A DNA stretch of 64,000 nucleotides from Kitasatospora setae KM-6054 (GTDB lineage Bacteria > Actinomycetota > Actinomycetes > Streptomycetales > Streptomycetaceae). Location of the stretch: contig NC_016109.1 of assembly GCF_000269985.1 (NCBI RefSeq), positions 2,790,001-2,854,000 of the forward strand, read 5' to 3'. The position numbers were made by a program, and so were the translations under genes. Shown in pieces: positions 1-8,690 of the stretch (position 1 is the first letter of the stretch; the number at the start of each line of letters is the position of its first letter). Under the pieces are notes generated by a model. It saw only the letters and a list, made by a program, of their open reading frames with translations. It ran no database searches and was not told the DNA's origin.

Positions 1-302
1 CCGACGCGCTCGCGGCCGGTCTCGGCCCCGGGCTGGAGGTCACCGTCACCGGCTACCCCAACGCCGACGACGCCCCGATCACCTGCCGGGCCCGCGCCGC
101 CGCGTACGGACCGGCCCAGCAGCGCTTCGACTGCGCCGGGTTCACCAACGGCACCAGCGGCAGCCCGTGGATCACCGGCGCGGGCCAGGTGGTCGGGGTG
201 ATAGGCGGCTACCAGGAGGGCGGCGACACCGCCGACACCTCCTACAGCGTGCTCTTCGACGCGCACGTCACCGAGCTGTACCGGCGGGCCACCGCCGGCT
301 GA
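1..302 (+). CDS. Trypsin-like serine protease, C-terminal part
   Basis: The gene enters from the left edge; the reading frame starts at base 3 and ends with TGA at 300-302, leaving about 99 residues. The peptide contains CAGFTNGTSGSPWI, where the Ser of GTSGSPW matches the catalytic serine context of trypsin/glutamyl-endopeptidase-like (S1) proteases, followed by the hydrophobic strand VVGVIGGYQEGG and a C-terminal helix typical of the fold. Two Cys residues (in ITCRAR and FDCAGF) could form a disulfide, which fits a secreted enzyme. The His and Asp of the triad, and any signal peptide, would lie outside the window. Class call is firm; substrate unknown. Confidence 0.8.
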   Translation, partial: DALAAGLGPGLEVTVTGYPNADDAPITCRARAAAYGPAQQRFDCAGFTNGTSGSPWITGAGQVVGVIGGYQEGGDTADTSYSVLFDAHVTELYRRATAG

Positions 303-357
303 GGCGCGCAGGTCCCGGGCGCGGGGCCGGGCGCCGTAGGGCGGTTCCCGGGAAACA

Positions 358-389
358 CGAAGGCCCCCCGGTGGGCCGGAGGGCCTTCG
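358..389. terminator. Hairpin terminator between protease and tRNA genes
   Basis: A stem with arms CGAAGGCC(C)CC at 358-369 and its complement ending at 389, one internal mismatch, lies between the plus-strand protease and the minus-strand tRNA genes, so it could end both transcripts. There is no strong T run, which is usual in streptomycetes. Confidence 0.6.
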
Positions 390-421
390 CTCTGTACCGA
401 TCACCGAGACTTCCGGTGAAG

Positions 422-494
422 CTCCCCCAATTGGACTCGAACCAATAACCTGCCGATTAACAGTCGGCTGCTCTGCCAATTGAGCTATGGGGGA
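422..494 (-). tRNA. tRNA-Asn (anticodon GTT), copy 1
   Basis: The minus strand gives a 73-nt cloverleaf: acceptor TCCCCCA/TGGGGGA with discriminator G, D-arm GCTC..GAGC, anticodon stem CCGAC/GTCGG-type with loop containing GTT (Asn), and T-loop GGTTCGAGTCC. CCA is not encoded. The downstream copy at 500-572 is identical except for one compensated acceptor base pair. Confidence 0.96.
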
Positions 495-499
495 CCGCG

Positions 500-572
500 C
501 TCCTCCAATTGGACTCGAACCAATAACCTGCCGATTAACAGTCGGCTGCTCTGCCAATTGAGCTATGGAGGA
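500..572 (-). tRNA. tRNA-Asn (anticodon GTT), copy 2
   Basis: Second tRNA-Asn, 5 nt upstream (in transcription order) of the other copy. Acceptor is TCCTCCA/TGGAGGA, so the pair C:G of copy 1 has become T:A on both sides; all other bases are the same. CCA is not encoded. The two copies are probably co-transcribed from a promoter to the right of 572. Confidence 0.96.
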
Positions 573-881
573 TCGTGCTTCCGCTGCGACCGCCCGGTCT
601 CCGGATCGCTCCGGGGCCACGCTGCTCGCTGCGGGACATACATTAGCGCACTCAGGGGGGTGTTCCGCCAATCGCTTTCCCCGGCCGCCTCCCCCACCGG
701 CGGCCGGGCCCGCCCGCCGGTCCGGTCCGGCGCGCCCCGCGCGCGCCCCGGGGCGCGGACGGGGATGCTGGTGCACGGCGGCCCGGTGGCCGGGAACCGC
801 CGCCGGAAGGGTGGTTCGCCACCCGGCCGGACGGGTAGACGCGGCACACAATCGCGCGGCGACGAAGGGTGGAACCCAGGC
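573..881. other. Gene-free stretch between tRNA-Asn pair and YtxH-like gene
   Basis: About 310 bases without a convincing gene. It must hold the promoter of the tRNA pair (minus strand) and that of the small YtxH-like gene (plus strand). I see no strong hairpin or repeat in it; long frames on both strands here are arginine/proline-rich and look like high-G+C shadow frames. Confidence 0.5.
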
Positions 882-1175
882 ATGTGGAAGGTGTCGTTGA
901 TCGTGGGCCTCGGGATCGGGTACGTCCTCGGTACCCGGGCCGGACGCGAGCGGTACGAGCAGCTGGCCGGCGCGGCCCGGCAGGTGCGGGACAACCCGCG
1001 GGTGCAGGACGCCGCGGAGAAGGCCAGGCAGCAGGCGGGCGCGGTCGCCGGGAAGGCCGCCGGCGCGGTCGCCGACAAGGTCGGCGAGAAGCTGCCGAAC
1101 GCGCTGACCGAGCGCGTCCCGTACTTCGCCCGGCAGCACGGCGAGGACGACGGCTGGGGCACCGTCCGCCCCTGA
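882..1175 (+). CDS. Small YtxH-like membrane-anchored protein
   Basis: 97 residues starting at ATG 882, behind the purine-rich GAAGGGTGGA. The N-terminus has a single hydrophobic segment (VSLIVGLGIGYVLGTRAG, about residues 4-21), and the rest is a long amphipathic alanine/lysine/glutamate-rich helix (QLAGAARQVRDNP, AAEKARQQAGAVAGKAAGAVADKVGEKL). This layout, with GYVLGTRAGRERYEQL, is typical of YtxH-domain proteins common in actinobacteria; their role is poorly known, sometimes stress related. It stands alone between the tRNAs and a sugar kinase gene. Identity as the family is likely; function unknown. Confidence 0.75.
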   Translation: MWKVSLIVGLGIGYVLGTRAGRERYEQLAGAARQVRDNPRVQDAAEKARQQAGAVAGKAAGAVADKVGEKLPNALTERVPYFARQHGEDDGWGTVRP

Positions 1176-1319
1176 ACCGCCGCCACTGGCCGCCGCAATC
1201 CGCCGCACGCCCGCTGAGCTGCGGCGGAGGGTCGCCGGACGGGGTGGTTCCGGTACCGACTGGGCAACACTTGCGGCAGTCGGGCCCGCCCCGGCCGCCG
1301 ACTGCGGCATGATCTCGGC

Positions 1320-2753
1320 ATGGCCATCGTCGCGGGCATCGACAGCTCCACCACTCGCACCCGGATCGTCGCGTGCGACGCCGACACCGGCGCCGTGCTC
1401 CGGCAGGGCCGGGCACCCCACCCGCTGCCCGAGGGCGACGAGGGCCGGAGCACCGAGGTCGACCCGCAGACCTGGCTGCACTCGCTCGGCGACGCCGCCG
1501 CCGGGGGCCTGCTGGAGGGCGTCCGGGCGATCGGCGTCTCGGCCCAGCAGCACGGCCTGATCGGGCTGGACGCCGGCGGCGTGCTGGTGCGGCCCGCACT
1601 GCTCTGGAACGACCCCCGCTCGGCCGGCTCGGCCGCCGCGCTGCTGGACGCGCTGGGCGGGCCGCACCCCTGGGTGGAGGCGATCGGCGCCGTCCCCGGC
1701 CCCACCTACACCATCGCCAAACTGCGCTGGCTGGCCGAGTTCGAGCCGGCCTCGGCGCAGCGGATCGCCGAGGTGCTGCTGCCGCACGACTGGCTGGTCT
1801 CCCAGCTGCTCGGCGGGCCGAAGCGGCGCACCACCGACCGCGGCGACGCCTCCGGCACCGGCTACTGGTCGCCGGTCACCGGCGAGTACCGGCAGGACCT
1901 GGTCAAGCTGGCGCTCGGCCACGAGCTGGGCGTCCCGCACGTGCTCGGCCCGGCCGAGCCCGCCGGGCACACCCCCGAGGGGCTGCTGATCTCGGCCGGC
2001 ACCGGGGAGAACATGGCGGCCTCGCTCGGCCTCGGCCTGGGCCTGGGCGACGCCGTGGTGTCGCTGGGCGGCAACGGGACGATCTTCGCGGTGCACGACC
2101 GGGCCGTGGTCGACCCGTCCGGCCTGGTCTCCTCGTTCGCCGACGCCACCGGCCGGCACCTGCCGATGGTCGCCACCCTGAACGCGGCGCAGGTGCTGCG
2201 CTCCACCGCGGCGCTGCTCGGCACCGACCTGGCGGGCCTGTCCGAGCTGGCGCTGCAGTCCTCGCCCGGCGCGTACGGCATGGTCTTCCTGCCCTACCTG
2301 GACGGCGAGCGGACCCCGAAGCTGCCGCACGCGGCGGGCACCCTGACCGGGCTGCGGGCCGAGTCGATGGCGCCGCAGCACGTGGCGCGGGCCGCCGTCG
2401 AGGGCATGCTGTGCAACCTGGCCGAGGCGCTGGACGTGCTGCGCGGGCACGGCGTGGCGGTGAACCGGGTGTTCCTGCTGGGGACGGCCGGACGGCTGCC
2501 CGCGGTGCGGGAGATCGCGCCGCAGCTGTTCGGGCTGCCCGTGGCGGTGCCCCCGCCGGGCGACCACGCGGCGCGCGGCGCGGCCCGGCAGGCCGCCTGG
2601 GCGCTCGCCGGGACGCCCGAACCCCCGCACTGGGAGCTGCCCGACCTGACCGTGCTCGCCCCCGACCAGGAGCACGACCTGGCGGTCGGCAGCGCGGTGC
2701 GCCAGCAGTTCGCGGCGCTGCGCGAGCAGTACCACCCGGAGACCGCCGGCTGA
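1320..2753 (+). CDS. FGGY-family carbohydrate kinase (xylulokinase-like)
   Basis: 477 residues, ATG 1320. The N-terminal actin-like phosphate-binding loop is AGIDSSTTRTRIVACD; the second domain has SAGTGENMAASLGLGLG, VSLGGNGTIFAV and the family signature region YLDGERTPKLPHAAGTLTGL. This is the layout of xylulokinases, which phosphorylate D-xylulose with ATP in the cytoplasm. The residue usually acting as catalytic base in FGGY kinases is Asp in a G(D)N motif; here it is Glu230 (GAG at 2007-2009), and SLGTSG has become SLGGNG, so substrate or activity may differ. No xylose isomerase gene is adjacent. Length is close to the family norm (about 480-500). Confidence 0.85.
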   Translation: MAIVAGIDSSTTRTRIVACDADTGAVLRQGRAPHPLPEGDEGRSTEVDPQTWLHSLGDAAAGGLLEGVRAIGVSAQQHGLIGLDAGGVLVRPALLWNDPRSAGSAAALLDALGGPHPWVEAIGAVPGPTYTIAKLRWLAEFEPASAQRIAEVLLPHDWLVSQLLGGPKRRTTDRGDASGTGYWSPVTGEYRQDLVKLALGHELGVPHVLGPAEPAGHTPEGLLISAGTGENMAASLGLGLGLGDAVVSLGGNGTIFAVHDRAVVDPSGLVSSFADATGRHLPMVATLNAAQVLRSTAALLGTDLAGLSELALQSSPGAYGMVFLPYLDGERTPKLPHAAGTLTGLRAESMAPQHVARAAVEGMLCNLAEALDVLRGHGVAVNRVFLLGTAGRLPAVREIAPQLFGLPVAVPPPGDHAARGAARQAAWALAGTPEPPHWELPDLTVLAPDQEHDLAVGSAVRQQFAALREQYHPETAG

Positions 2754-2848
2754 CCCGCCCCCCCGCCGGCGGGCTCCTCCCGGCTCGGTGTGCGGGGGGT
2801 CCGGGCCGGTGCCACGGTGGAGGTCCCACGAGTGGAGGGACGTTCGCC

Positions 2849-4261
2849 ATGGCGTTGCACAAGGGGCAGGGCAGGGGCGAGGACGAGCGCCGGCTGCCGG
2901 TCAGCCCGCTGCACGTGCTGACCGATCCGCTGGGCTCGATGCAGCTGGCCCCGCCGCTGCACCGGCTGCCCCGGGTGCCGATCCCGCCGCCGGTCGCGTA
3001 CCAGCTGATCCACGACGAGCTGATGCTGGACGGCAACGCCCGGCTCAACCTGGCGACCTTCGTCACCACCCAGATGGACGAGCACGCGGACCGGCTGATG
3101 GCCGAGTGCCGCGACAAGAACATGATCGACAAGGACGAGTACCCGCAGACCGCCGAGCTGGAGCGACGCTGCGTGGCGATCCTCGCCGACCTCTGGCACG
3201 CGCCCGACCCGGCGGCCGCGGTGGGCTGCTCGACCACCGGCTCCAGCGAGGCGTGCATGCTCGCCGGGATGGCGCTGAAACGGCGCTGGACGGCCCGCAA
3301 CGCCGACCGGTACGCGGCCGGGGCGCGGCCGAACCTGGTGATGGGCGTCAACGTGCAGGTCTGCTGGGAGAAGTTCTGCAACTTCTGGGAGGTCGAGGCG
3401 CGGCTCGTCCCGATGGAGGGCGAGCGCTTCCACCTGAGCGCCGAGGAGGCCGTCGCGCGCTGCGACGAGAACACCATCGGCGTGGTCGGCATCCTGGGCT
3501 CCACCTTCGACGGCTCGTACGAGCCGATCGCCGAGATCTGCGCCGCCCTGGACGCCTTCCAGGAACGCACCGGCCTGGACGTGCCGGTGCACGTGGACGG
3601 GGCGTCCGGCGGCATGGTGGCGCCGTTCCTCGACCCCGAGCTGAAGTGGGACTTCCGGCTGCCCCGGGTCGCCTCGATCAACGCCAGCGGCCACAAGTAC
3701 GGCCTGGTGTACCCCGGCGTCGGCTGGGCGCTGTGGCGGGACGGCGAGGCGCTGCCCGAGGAGCTGGTCTTCAAGGTCAACTACCTGGGCGGCGAGATGC
3801 CGACCTTCGCGCTGAACTTCTCCCGGCCCGGAGCGGAGGTCGTCGCCCAGTACTACGCGTTCCTGCGGCTCGGCTTCGGCGGCTACCACGCGATCCAGCA
3901 GGCCTGCCGGGACGTCGCCGAGTACCTGGCGGCGGAGATCGCGAAGTGCGGACCGTTCCGGCTGATCACCAAGGGCGACCAGCTGCCGGTGTTCGCGTTC
4001 ACCACCGTGGACGGCTGCCCGTTCGACGTCTTCGACGTGTCGCGGCGGCTGCGCGAACGCGGCTGGCAGGTGCCCGCGTACACCTTCCCGGAGGGGCGGA
4101 CCGACCTGGCGGTACTGCGGGTGGTCTGCCGCAACGGGTTCTCCCGGGACCTCGCCGACCTGCTGCTGGCCGACCTGCGGCGGCTGCTCCCCGAGCTGGA
4201 GCGCCAGCCCGCGCCGCTCAGCGAGCTGGGGATGCCGCAGCGCAGCGGGTTCCACCACTGA
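2849..4261 (+). CDS. gadB: Glutamate decarboxylase (PLP-dependent)
   Basis: 470 residues starting at ATG 2849, 7 nt after a good GGAGG site; an upstream extension in the same frame belongs to the shadow of the kinase gene. The protein follows the bacterial/plant glutamate decarboxylase pattern: STTGSSEACMLAGMALKRRW (cofactor phosphate region), VDGASGGMVAPF (Asp contacting the PLP ring), and INASGHKYGLVYPGVGW with Lys283 as the Schiff-base lysine. It converts glutamate to GABA and CO2 with proton consumption. It stands alone, 96 bp after the kinase; no GABA antiporter gene is nearby, so a role in GABA metabolism is as likely as acid resistance. Confidence 0.95.
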   Translation: MALHKGQGRGEDERRLPVSPLHVLTDPLGSMQLAPPLHRLPRVPIPPPVAYQLIHDELMLDGNARLNLATFVTTQMDEHADRLMAECRDKNMIDKDEYPQTAELERRCVAILADLWHAPDPAAAVGCSTTGSSEACMLAGMALKRRWTARNADRYAAGARPNLVMGVNVQVCWEKFCNFWEVEARLVPMEGERFHLSAEEAVARCDENTIGVVGILGSTFDGSYEPIAEICAALDAFQERTGLDVPVHVDGASGGMVAPFLDPELKWDFRLPRVASINASGHKYGLVYPGVGWALWRDGEALPEELVFKVNYLGGEMPTFALNFSRPGAEVVAQYYAFLRLGFGGYHAIQQACRDVAEYLAAEIAKCGPFRLITKGDQLPVFAFTTVDGCPFDVFDVSRRLRERGWQVPAYTFPEGRTDLAVLRVVCRNGFSRDLADLLLADLRRLLPELERQPAPLSELGMPQRSGFHH

Positions 4262-4308
4262 GCGGCCGTCGCCGCGGCTGCCGGGCCCGGGCGCTCCGGT
4301 CGTCCTAG

Positions 4309-4325
4309 ATGATTGATGCGAAGGG
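4309..4325 (+). repeat. Left terminal inverted repeat of the IS982-family element
   Basis: ATGATTGATGCGAAGGG, an exact reverse complement of 5287-5303. The preceding CTAG (4305-4308) extends the match to 21 bp if counted as part of the repeat. Confidence 0.92.
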
Positions 4326-4371
4326 CTTGCTGGCGCGCATGAGATGAAGCGAGGGAGTCCAAAGGTCGGTT

Positions 4372-5286
4372 GTGACGCCTGACCTGGACTCCCTCGCGAC
4401 CGCACTCTACGTGAAGACCGACGACCTGCTGAAGCAATCGCCGCATCTGGCACCCTGGCGGCCCGCGGTCGGCCTCAAGCCCCGGCTCACGGACGCCGAA
4501 CTGGTCACCCTCGCGGTGATGCAGGCCCTGCTCGGCTTCACCTCCGAACGCCGCTGGCTCCGCCACGCCTCGTCCCACCTGCGGCACCTGTTCCCCTACC
4601 TGCCCGGGCAGTCCGGCTACAACCGGCGGCTGCGCAAGGCCGCCGACCTCATCGCCCACGTCAACCGCCTGCTCGCGAGGGACACCTCGCTGTGGAGCGA
4701 CAGCGTGTGGGTCGTGGACTCCACACCGGTGGAGTGCGGCCGCTCCCGGGAGACCGCCAAGCGCTCCGACCTGGCCGGATGGGCCGAGTACGGCTACTGC
4801 GCCAGCCACTCCCGATACTTCTGGGGCCTTCGCCCGCACCTGGTGTGCACCCTGCACGGCCTGCCCGTCGCCTTCGCCCTCACCGGAGCCAAGGCCGACG
4901 AACGCCAGACCCTGCTCGGCATGCTCCACGCCGAACCCGACCTCGTCCGCACCCTCCCGGGCCAGACCCTCATCGCCGACCGGCACTACTACGGCGCCGC
5001 ATTCGAGCGCGAACTGGCCGAATGGGGACTCCACCTGCTGCGGCCGGCCCGCAAGGGCGAGCCCCCACGGGCCGGATCCAGCCTGTTCAAGCCACTGCGA
5101 CAGGTCATCGAGTCCGTCAACCAGACCTTCAAGGCCCAACTCGACCTCGAACGCCACCAGGGCCGCACCCCGACCGGGGTGACAGTCCGCGTCCTGCAAC
5201 GCATCCTCGCCCTGACCACCGCGATCTGGCACAACGACCGCACCGGCCAACCCGTCATGCGCTCGCTGACCGCCTACGACCACTAA
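4372..5286 (+). CDS. IS982-family transposase
   Basis: 304 residues from GTG 4372 to TAA 5284-5286, the stop lying directly against the right inverted repeat. The N-terminus (LYVKTDDLLKQ, RLTDAELVTLAVMQALLGFTSERRWLRHA, FPYLPGQSGYNRRLRK) is the characteristic IS982 DNA-binding region. The catalytic core shows WVVDSTPVECGRS (first Asp), TLIADRHYYGAAFE (second Asp) and a C-terminal Glu around QVIESVNQTFKAQLDLE, consistent with a DDE transposase. The frame is uninterrupted and of full family length, so the enzyme is probably functional. Start chosen as the GTG giving the conserved N-terminus; no strong ribosome-binding site is visible, as is common for transposases. Confidence 0.93.
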   Translation: MTPDLDSLATALYVKTDDLLKQSPHLAPWRPAVGLKPRLTDAELVTLAVMQALLGFTSERRWLRHASSHLRHLFPYLPGQSGYNRRLRKAADLIAHVNRLLARDTSLWSDSVWVVDSTPVECGRSRETAKRSDLAGWAEYGYCASHSRYFWGLRPHLVCTLHGLPVAFALTGAKADERQTLLGMLHAEPDLVRTLPGQTLIADRHYYGAAFERELAEWGLHLLRPARKGEPPRAGSSLFKPLRQVIESVNQTFKAQLDLERHQGRTPTGVTVRVLQRILALTTAIWHNDRTGQPVMRSLTAYDH

Positions 5287-5303
5287 CCCTTCGCATCAAT
5301 CAT
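5287..5303 (-). repeat. Right terminal inverted repeat of the IS982-family element
   Basis: CCCTTCGCATCAATCAT, perfect complement of the left repeat. It begins one base after the transposase stop codon and is followed by CTAG at 5304-5307, part of the sigma factor stop codon. Confidence 0.92.
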
Positions 5304-6473
5304 CTAGTCGAGGTAGCCGCGGAGCTGGTCGGCGAAGGCGTGGTCGCGCAGCTTGCCGAGGGTCTTCGCCTCGATCTGCCGGATCCGCTCCCGGGTCACC
5401 CCGAACAGGTGGCCGATCTCCTCCAGGGTGCGGGGGCGGCCGTCGTCCAGGCCGTAGCGGAGCTGGACCACCTGGCGCTCGCGCTCGCCGAGGGTGGCCA
5501 GCACCGCCTCCAGGTGCTCGCGCAGCAGCAGGAACGCCGCGCTCTCCGGCGGCGAGGCGGCGTCGGCGTCCTCGATCAGGTCGCCGAGCGCGACGTCGTC
5601 CTCCTCGCCGACCGGGGTGTGCAGCGAGACCGGCTCCTGGGCCAGCTTCAGCACCTCCCGGACCCGCTCCGGCGGCAGCTGCAGCACCGCGCCCACCTCG
5701 GCGGCGGTCGGCTCGACGCCGCGCTCCTGCAGCAGCCCGCGCTGCACCCGCAGCACCCGGTTGATCAGCTCCACCACGTGCACCGGCACCCGGATGGTGC
5801 GGGCCTGGTCGGCGAGGGCCCGGCTCATCGCCTGGCGTATCCACCAGGTGGCGTAGGTGGAGAACTTGTAGCCGCGCGCGTAGTCGAACTTCTCCACCGC
5901 CCGGATCAGGCCGACGTTGCCCTCCTGGATCAGGTCGAGCAGGGTCAGGCCGCGCCCGACGTAGCGCTTGGCGACCGAGACGACCAGCCGCAGGTTCGCC
6001 TCGATCAGGCGCCGCTTGGCGATCCGGCCCAGCACCACCAGCCGGTCCAGGTCGCCGAGCAGCCGCTCGTCGGCGGGCCGGCGCTCGGCGGCGGGCGGGA
6101 CGCGGTCCAGCGCCTCCTCCGCGAACAGGCCGGCCTCGATCGCGCGGGCCAGCTCCACCTCCTCGACGGCGGTCAGCAGCCGGACCCGGCCGATCTCGCG
6201 CAGGTACTGGCGCAGCAGGTCGGCGGCCGGGCCGGTGCCCTCGTCCAGCGCGGGTTCCGGCGGCTCGTCGGCCAGCTCCTCGGGGGTGGGCTCCTCGGCC
6301 GGCTCCTCGGTCGGTTCCGTGGCGGTCGGTTCCGTGGCGGTCGTGGCTTCGGTGGCCGGGGTTTCGACGGCCCGCGCGGGCCCGGGGTCGGCGGGGGCGG
6401 GCTGGGGCGGGATCGCGGCGTCCCGGGCTGGGGCGGTCTGGGGCGGGCGGGCGACGGAAAGCTCCACGGGCAT
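5304..6473 (-). CDS. hrdA: RpoD-family sigma factor, HrdA-like
   Basis: About 389 residues. After an acidic, Thr/Glu/Pro-rich N-terminal stretch come region 1.2 ([17 protein letters not shown]), region 2 ([52 protein letters not shown]), region 3 and region 4 ([38 protein letters not shown]), ending RGYLD. These are principal-type sigma features for RNA polymerase core binding and -10/-35 recognition. The dgt-dnaG-sigma arrangement matches hrdA of S. coelicolor rather than the essential hrdB. Start ATG 6473 has GGAGGG only 1 nt away, unusually close; GTG 6551 is the alternative (415 residues). The TAG stop is formed at the border of the inserted IS element, which separates the gene from its former downstream sequence. 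Confidence 0.85.
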   Translation of the reverse strand: MPVELSVARPPQTAPARDAAIPPQPAPADPGPARAVETPATEATTATEPTATEPTEEPAEEPTPEELADEPPEPALDEGTGPAADLLRQYLREIGRVRLLTAVEEVELARAIEAGLFAEEALDRVPPAAERRPADERLLGDLDRLVVLGRIAKRRLIEANLRLVVSVAKRYVGRGLTLLDLIQEGNVGLIRAVEKFDYARGYKFSTYATWWIRQAMSRALADQARTIRVPVHVVELINRVLRVQRGLLQERGVEPTAAEVGAVLQLPPERVREVLKLAQEPVSLHTPVGEEDDVALGDLIEDADAASPPESAAFLLLREHLEAVLATLGERERQVVQLRYGLDDGRPRTLEEIGHLFGVTRERIRQIEAKTLGKLRDHAFADQLRGYLD

Positions 6474-6681
6474 CCCTCCAGGGGCCGCGCGCGGCCTGGG
6501 GGTTGGCCGCGCCACACCCCAGGGGATACCCAGCGTGGCGGGCCCGGGCACCTGCGAGCGGCCGCGAGCCGGTCGGACGGCACCCCCCGGCGGGCCGGGT
6601 GCCGCGCGGGCGGGTCTGCCAGGTGGCGAGGTCCGCCGTGCGAGCGGGTCTGCCGTGCGAGCGGTCGGGGCCGCGGGCGGG

Positions 6682-8589
6682 TCAGAGCGCGGCGGCGCCC
6701 CGGGAGCGGAGCTGCTGGCCGTACTGCTGCAGGGCCCAGAGCTCGCTCTGCACCGGGTGCTGCTGCTCGGCGGTGGCCCGGTCGCCGAGCCGGCGCAGGT
6801 GGGCGCGGACCTCGTCGATCCGGCGGTCCACGGCCTGCAGGCGGAGCTTCACCAGGAACTCCCCCGCGTACACCTGGTCGGCCTTGCGGCGGGTGCGGAT
6901 CGGCTCGACGGTCAGCTCGGTGACCAGGCCGCGCACCTGGTCGTCCGGACTGGCCTCGCGGACGGCGGAGGTGAAGTCGGGCAGGCTCGCGCCGTACGCG
7001 GTGCCGCCGGCCTGGCCGATGGCGCGGCGGACGGCCCGGTACGGCGGGGTGGGGAACTCGTCCTCGCCGTACTGGTCGAAGGCCGGGCTGACCAGGTCCG
7101 GGTGCTGGAGGGCGAGCTTGAGCAGCTCGCGCTCGACGAACTGGGCCGGGTCGCGCGGGTTGAGCCGGAACGCCGGCCGCTCGGGGCGGGCCGGCTGCGG
7201 GGCGGCCTCGGGGCGGCGCAGCGTGCGCTGCTGGCCGTTCTGCTGGTTCTCGCGCTGCCAGCGGGCGAGCTGGGCGATCCGGTTGACCACGAAGCGCTCG
7301 TCCAGGATGCCGACCATGCCGGCCAGCTGGACGGCGTACTCGTGCTGGATCGAGCGGTCCTTGATCTTGACGATGATCCCGGCGGCCTCCTCCAGCGCGG
7401 CGGCGCGGCCCTCCGCGGTGTCCACCCGGTGCCGGGCGACGGCCGAGCGGAGCGCGAACTCGAACAGCGGGACGGGGTTGTCCACCAGGGTGCGGACCGC
7501 CTCGTCGCCCTGGGCCAGGCGCAGCTCGCACGGGTCCATGCCGCCCGGGGTGATGGCGATGGAGGTGCGGGCGGCGAACTTCTGGTCGTCCTCGAAGGCG
7601 CGCAGGGCGGCCTTCTGGCCGGCCGCGTCGCCGTCGAAGGTGAAGACCGTCTCGCCGCGGTAGGTGGAGGTGTCCATCAGCAGTCGGCGGATGATCTTGA
7701 TGTGGTCCTCGCCGAAGGCGGTGCCGCAGGTGGCCACCGCCGTGGTGACGCCCGCCAGGTGGCAGGCCATCACGTCGGTGTAGCCCTCGACCACCACCGC
7801 CCGGCCGGACTTGGCGATCTCCTTGCGGGCCAGGTCGATGCCGTACAGGACGTTCGACTTCTTGTAGATCGGCGTCTCGGGGGTGTTCAGGTACTTCGGG
7901 CCGTTGTCGTCCTCGCGCAGCCGGCGCGCGCCGAAGCCGACCACGTCGCCCGAGCTGTCCCGGATCGGCCAGACCAGCCGTCCCCGGAAGCGGTCGATCA
8001 GGCCGCCGCGCTGGCCCTGCGAGGCCAGGCCGCCGACCGAGATCTCCTTGTCGGTGAAGCCCCGACCGCGCAGGAAGCGCACCAGGTGCTCCCAGCCGAC
8101 CGGCGCGTAGCCCACCCCGAAGTGCTTGGCGGCGGCCTCGTCGAAGCCCCGCTCGGCCAGGAAGCGGCGGCCGATCTCCGCCTCCGGCGTGGCCAGTTGC
8201 TCCTGGAACCAGGCGGCGGCCACCTTGTGCGCCTCGACCAGCCTGGTCCGCTCGCCCTGCTGGTGGCGCGGGCTGTAGCCGCCCTCCTCGTAGCGCAGCG
8301 TGATGCCCGCCTGGGCGGCCATCCGCTCGACCGCCTCCGCGAACGAGCAGTGCTCGATCTTCATCAGGAAGGTGATCGTGTCGCCCGACTCGCCGCAGCC
8401 GAAGCAGTGGAACACGCCCTTGCCCGGGTGGACGTAGAAGGACGCCGACTTCTCGTCGTGGAACGGGCAGACGCCCTTGAGCTGCGCACCGCCGCCCGCC
8501 GCCAGCTGCACGTAGTCGCCGACCACGGCGTCGATCGGCAGTGCGGCACGCACCGCCTGCACATCCTCGTCCCTGATCCGACCGGCCAC
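6682..8589 (-). CDS. dnaG: DNA primase DnaG
   Basis: 635 residues, GTG start at 8589. The N-terminal zinc ribbon is complete (Cys41, His44, Cys62, Cys65 in [18 protein letters not shown] and [10 protein letters not shown]). The catalytic RNAP/TOPRIM core follows ([45 protein letters not shown] carrying the metal-binding acidic residues), then a C-terminal DnaB-interacting helical domain. It makes RNA primers for DNA replication. It lies 101 bp downstream of dgt and 208 bp upstream of the sigma factor gene, all in the same direction, echoing the primase-sigma pairing of the macromolecular synthesis operon in other bacteria. Confidence 0.97.
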   Translation of the reverse strand: MAGRIRDEDVQAVRAALPIDAVVGDYVQLAAGGGAQLKGVCPFHDEKSASFYVHPGKGVFHCFGCGESGDTITFLMKIEHCSFAEAVERMAAQAGITLRYEEGGYSPRHQQGERTRLVEAHKVAAAWFQEQLATPEAEIGRRFLAERGFDEAAAKHFGVGYAPVGWEHLVRFLRGRGFTDKEISVGGLASQGQRGGLIDRFRGRLVWPIRDSSGDVVGFGARRLREDDNGPKYLNTPETPIYKKSNVLYGIDLARKEIAKSGRAVVVEGYTDVMACHLAGVTTAVATCGTAFGEDHIKIIRRLLMDTSTYRGETVFTFDGDAAGQKAALRAFEDDQKFAARTSIAITPGGMDPCELRLAQGDEAVRTLVDNPVPLFEFALRSAVARHRVDTAEGRAAALEEAAGIIVKIKDRSIQHEYAVQLAGMVGILDERFVVNRIAQLARWQRENQQNGQQRTLRRPEAAPQPARPERPAFRLNPRDPAQFVERELLKLALQHPDLVSPAFDQYGEDEFPTPPYRAVRRAIGQAGGTAYGASLPDFTSAVREASPDDQVRGLVTELTVEPIRTRRKADQVYAGEFLVKLRLQAVDRRIDEVRAHLRRLGDRATAEQQHPVQSELWALQQYGQQLRSRGAAAL

Positions 8590-8690
8590 CGGGAAAGTCT
8601 ACGGGAGTGGGTCTGACACTCCGGGGCCCGTCGCCCCGGGGCCCTCGCTCCGGGGCTGCCGCCGGGCCGGCCGCCGGGCCCGGTTCCGGG

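Larger units (their letters stand above)
4309..5303 (+). mobile_element. IS982-family insertion sequence, complete (995 bp)
   Basis: The element is bounded by perfect 17-bp terminal inverted repeats (4309-4325 and 5287-5303) and carries one intact transposase gene that ends directly at the right repeat. Each end is flanked by CTAG (4305-4308 and 5304-5307), either a 4-bp target duplication or, because CTAG is self-complementary, part of a 21-bp repeat. Size, single ORF and repeat length fit the IS982 family. The right CTAG supplies the TAG stop of the sigma factor gene, so the element sits exactly at the 3' end of that gene. All parts look intact, suggesting recent, possibly active insertion. 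Confidence 0.9.

Noticed and set aside
1373..4261. A single 962-residue plus-strand frame running from inside the FGGY kinase gene through glutamate decarboxylase
   Set aside because: The part before 2849 is Arg/Ala/Pro-rich noise in a different frame from the kinase; the decarboxylase has its own start and ribosome-binding site at 2849.
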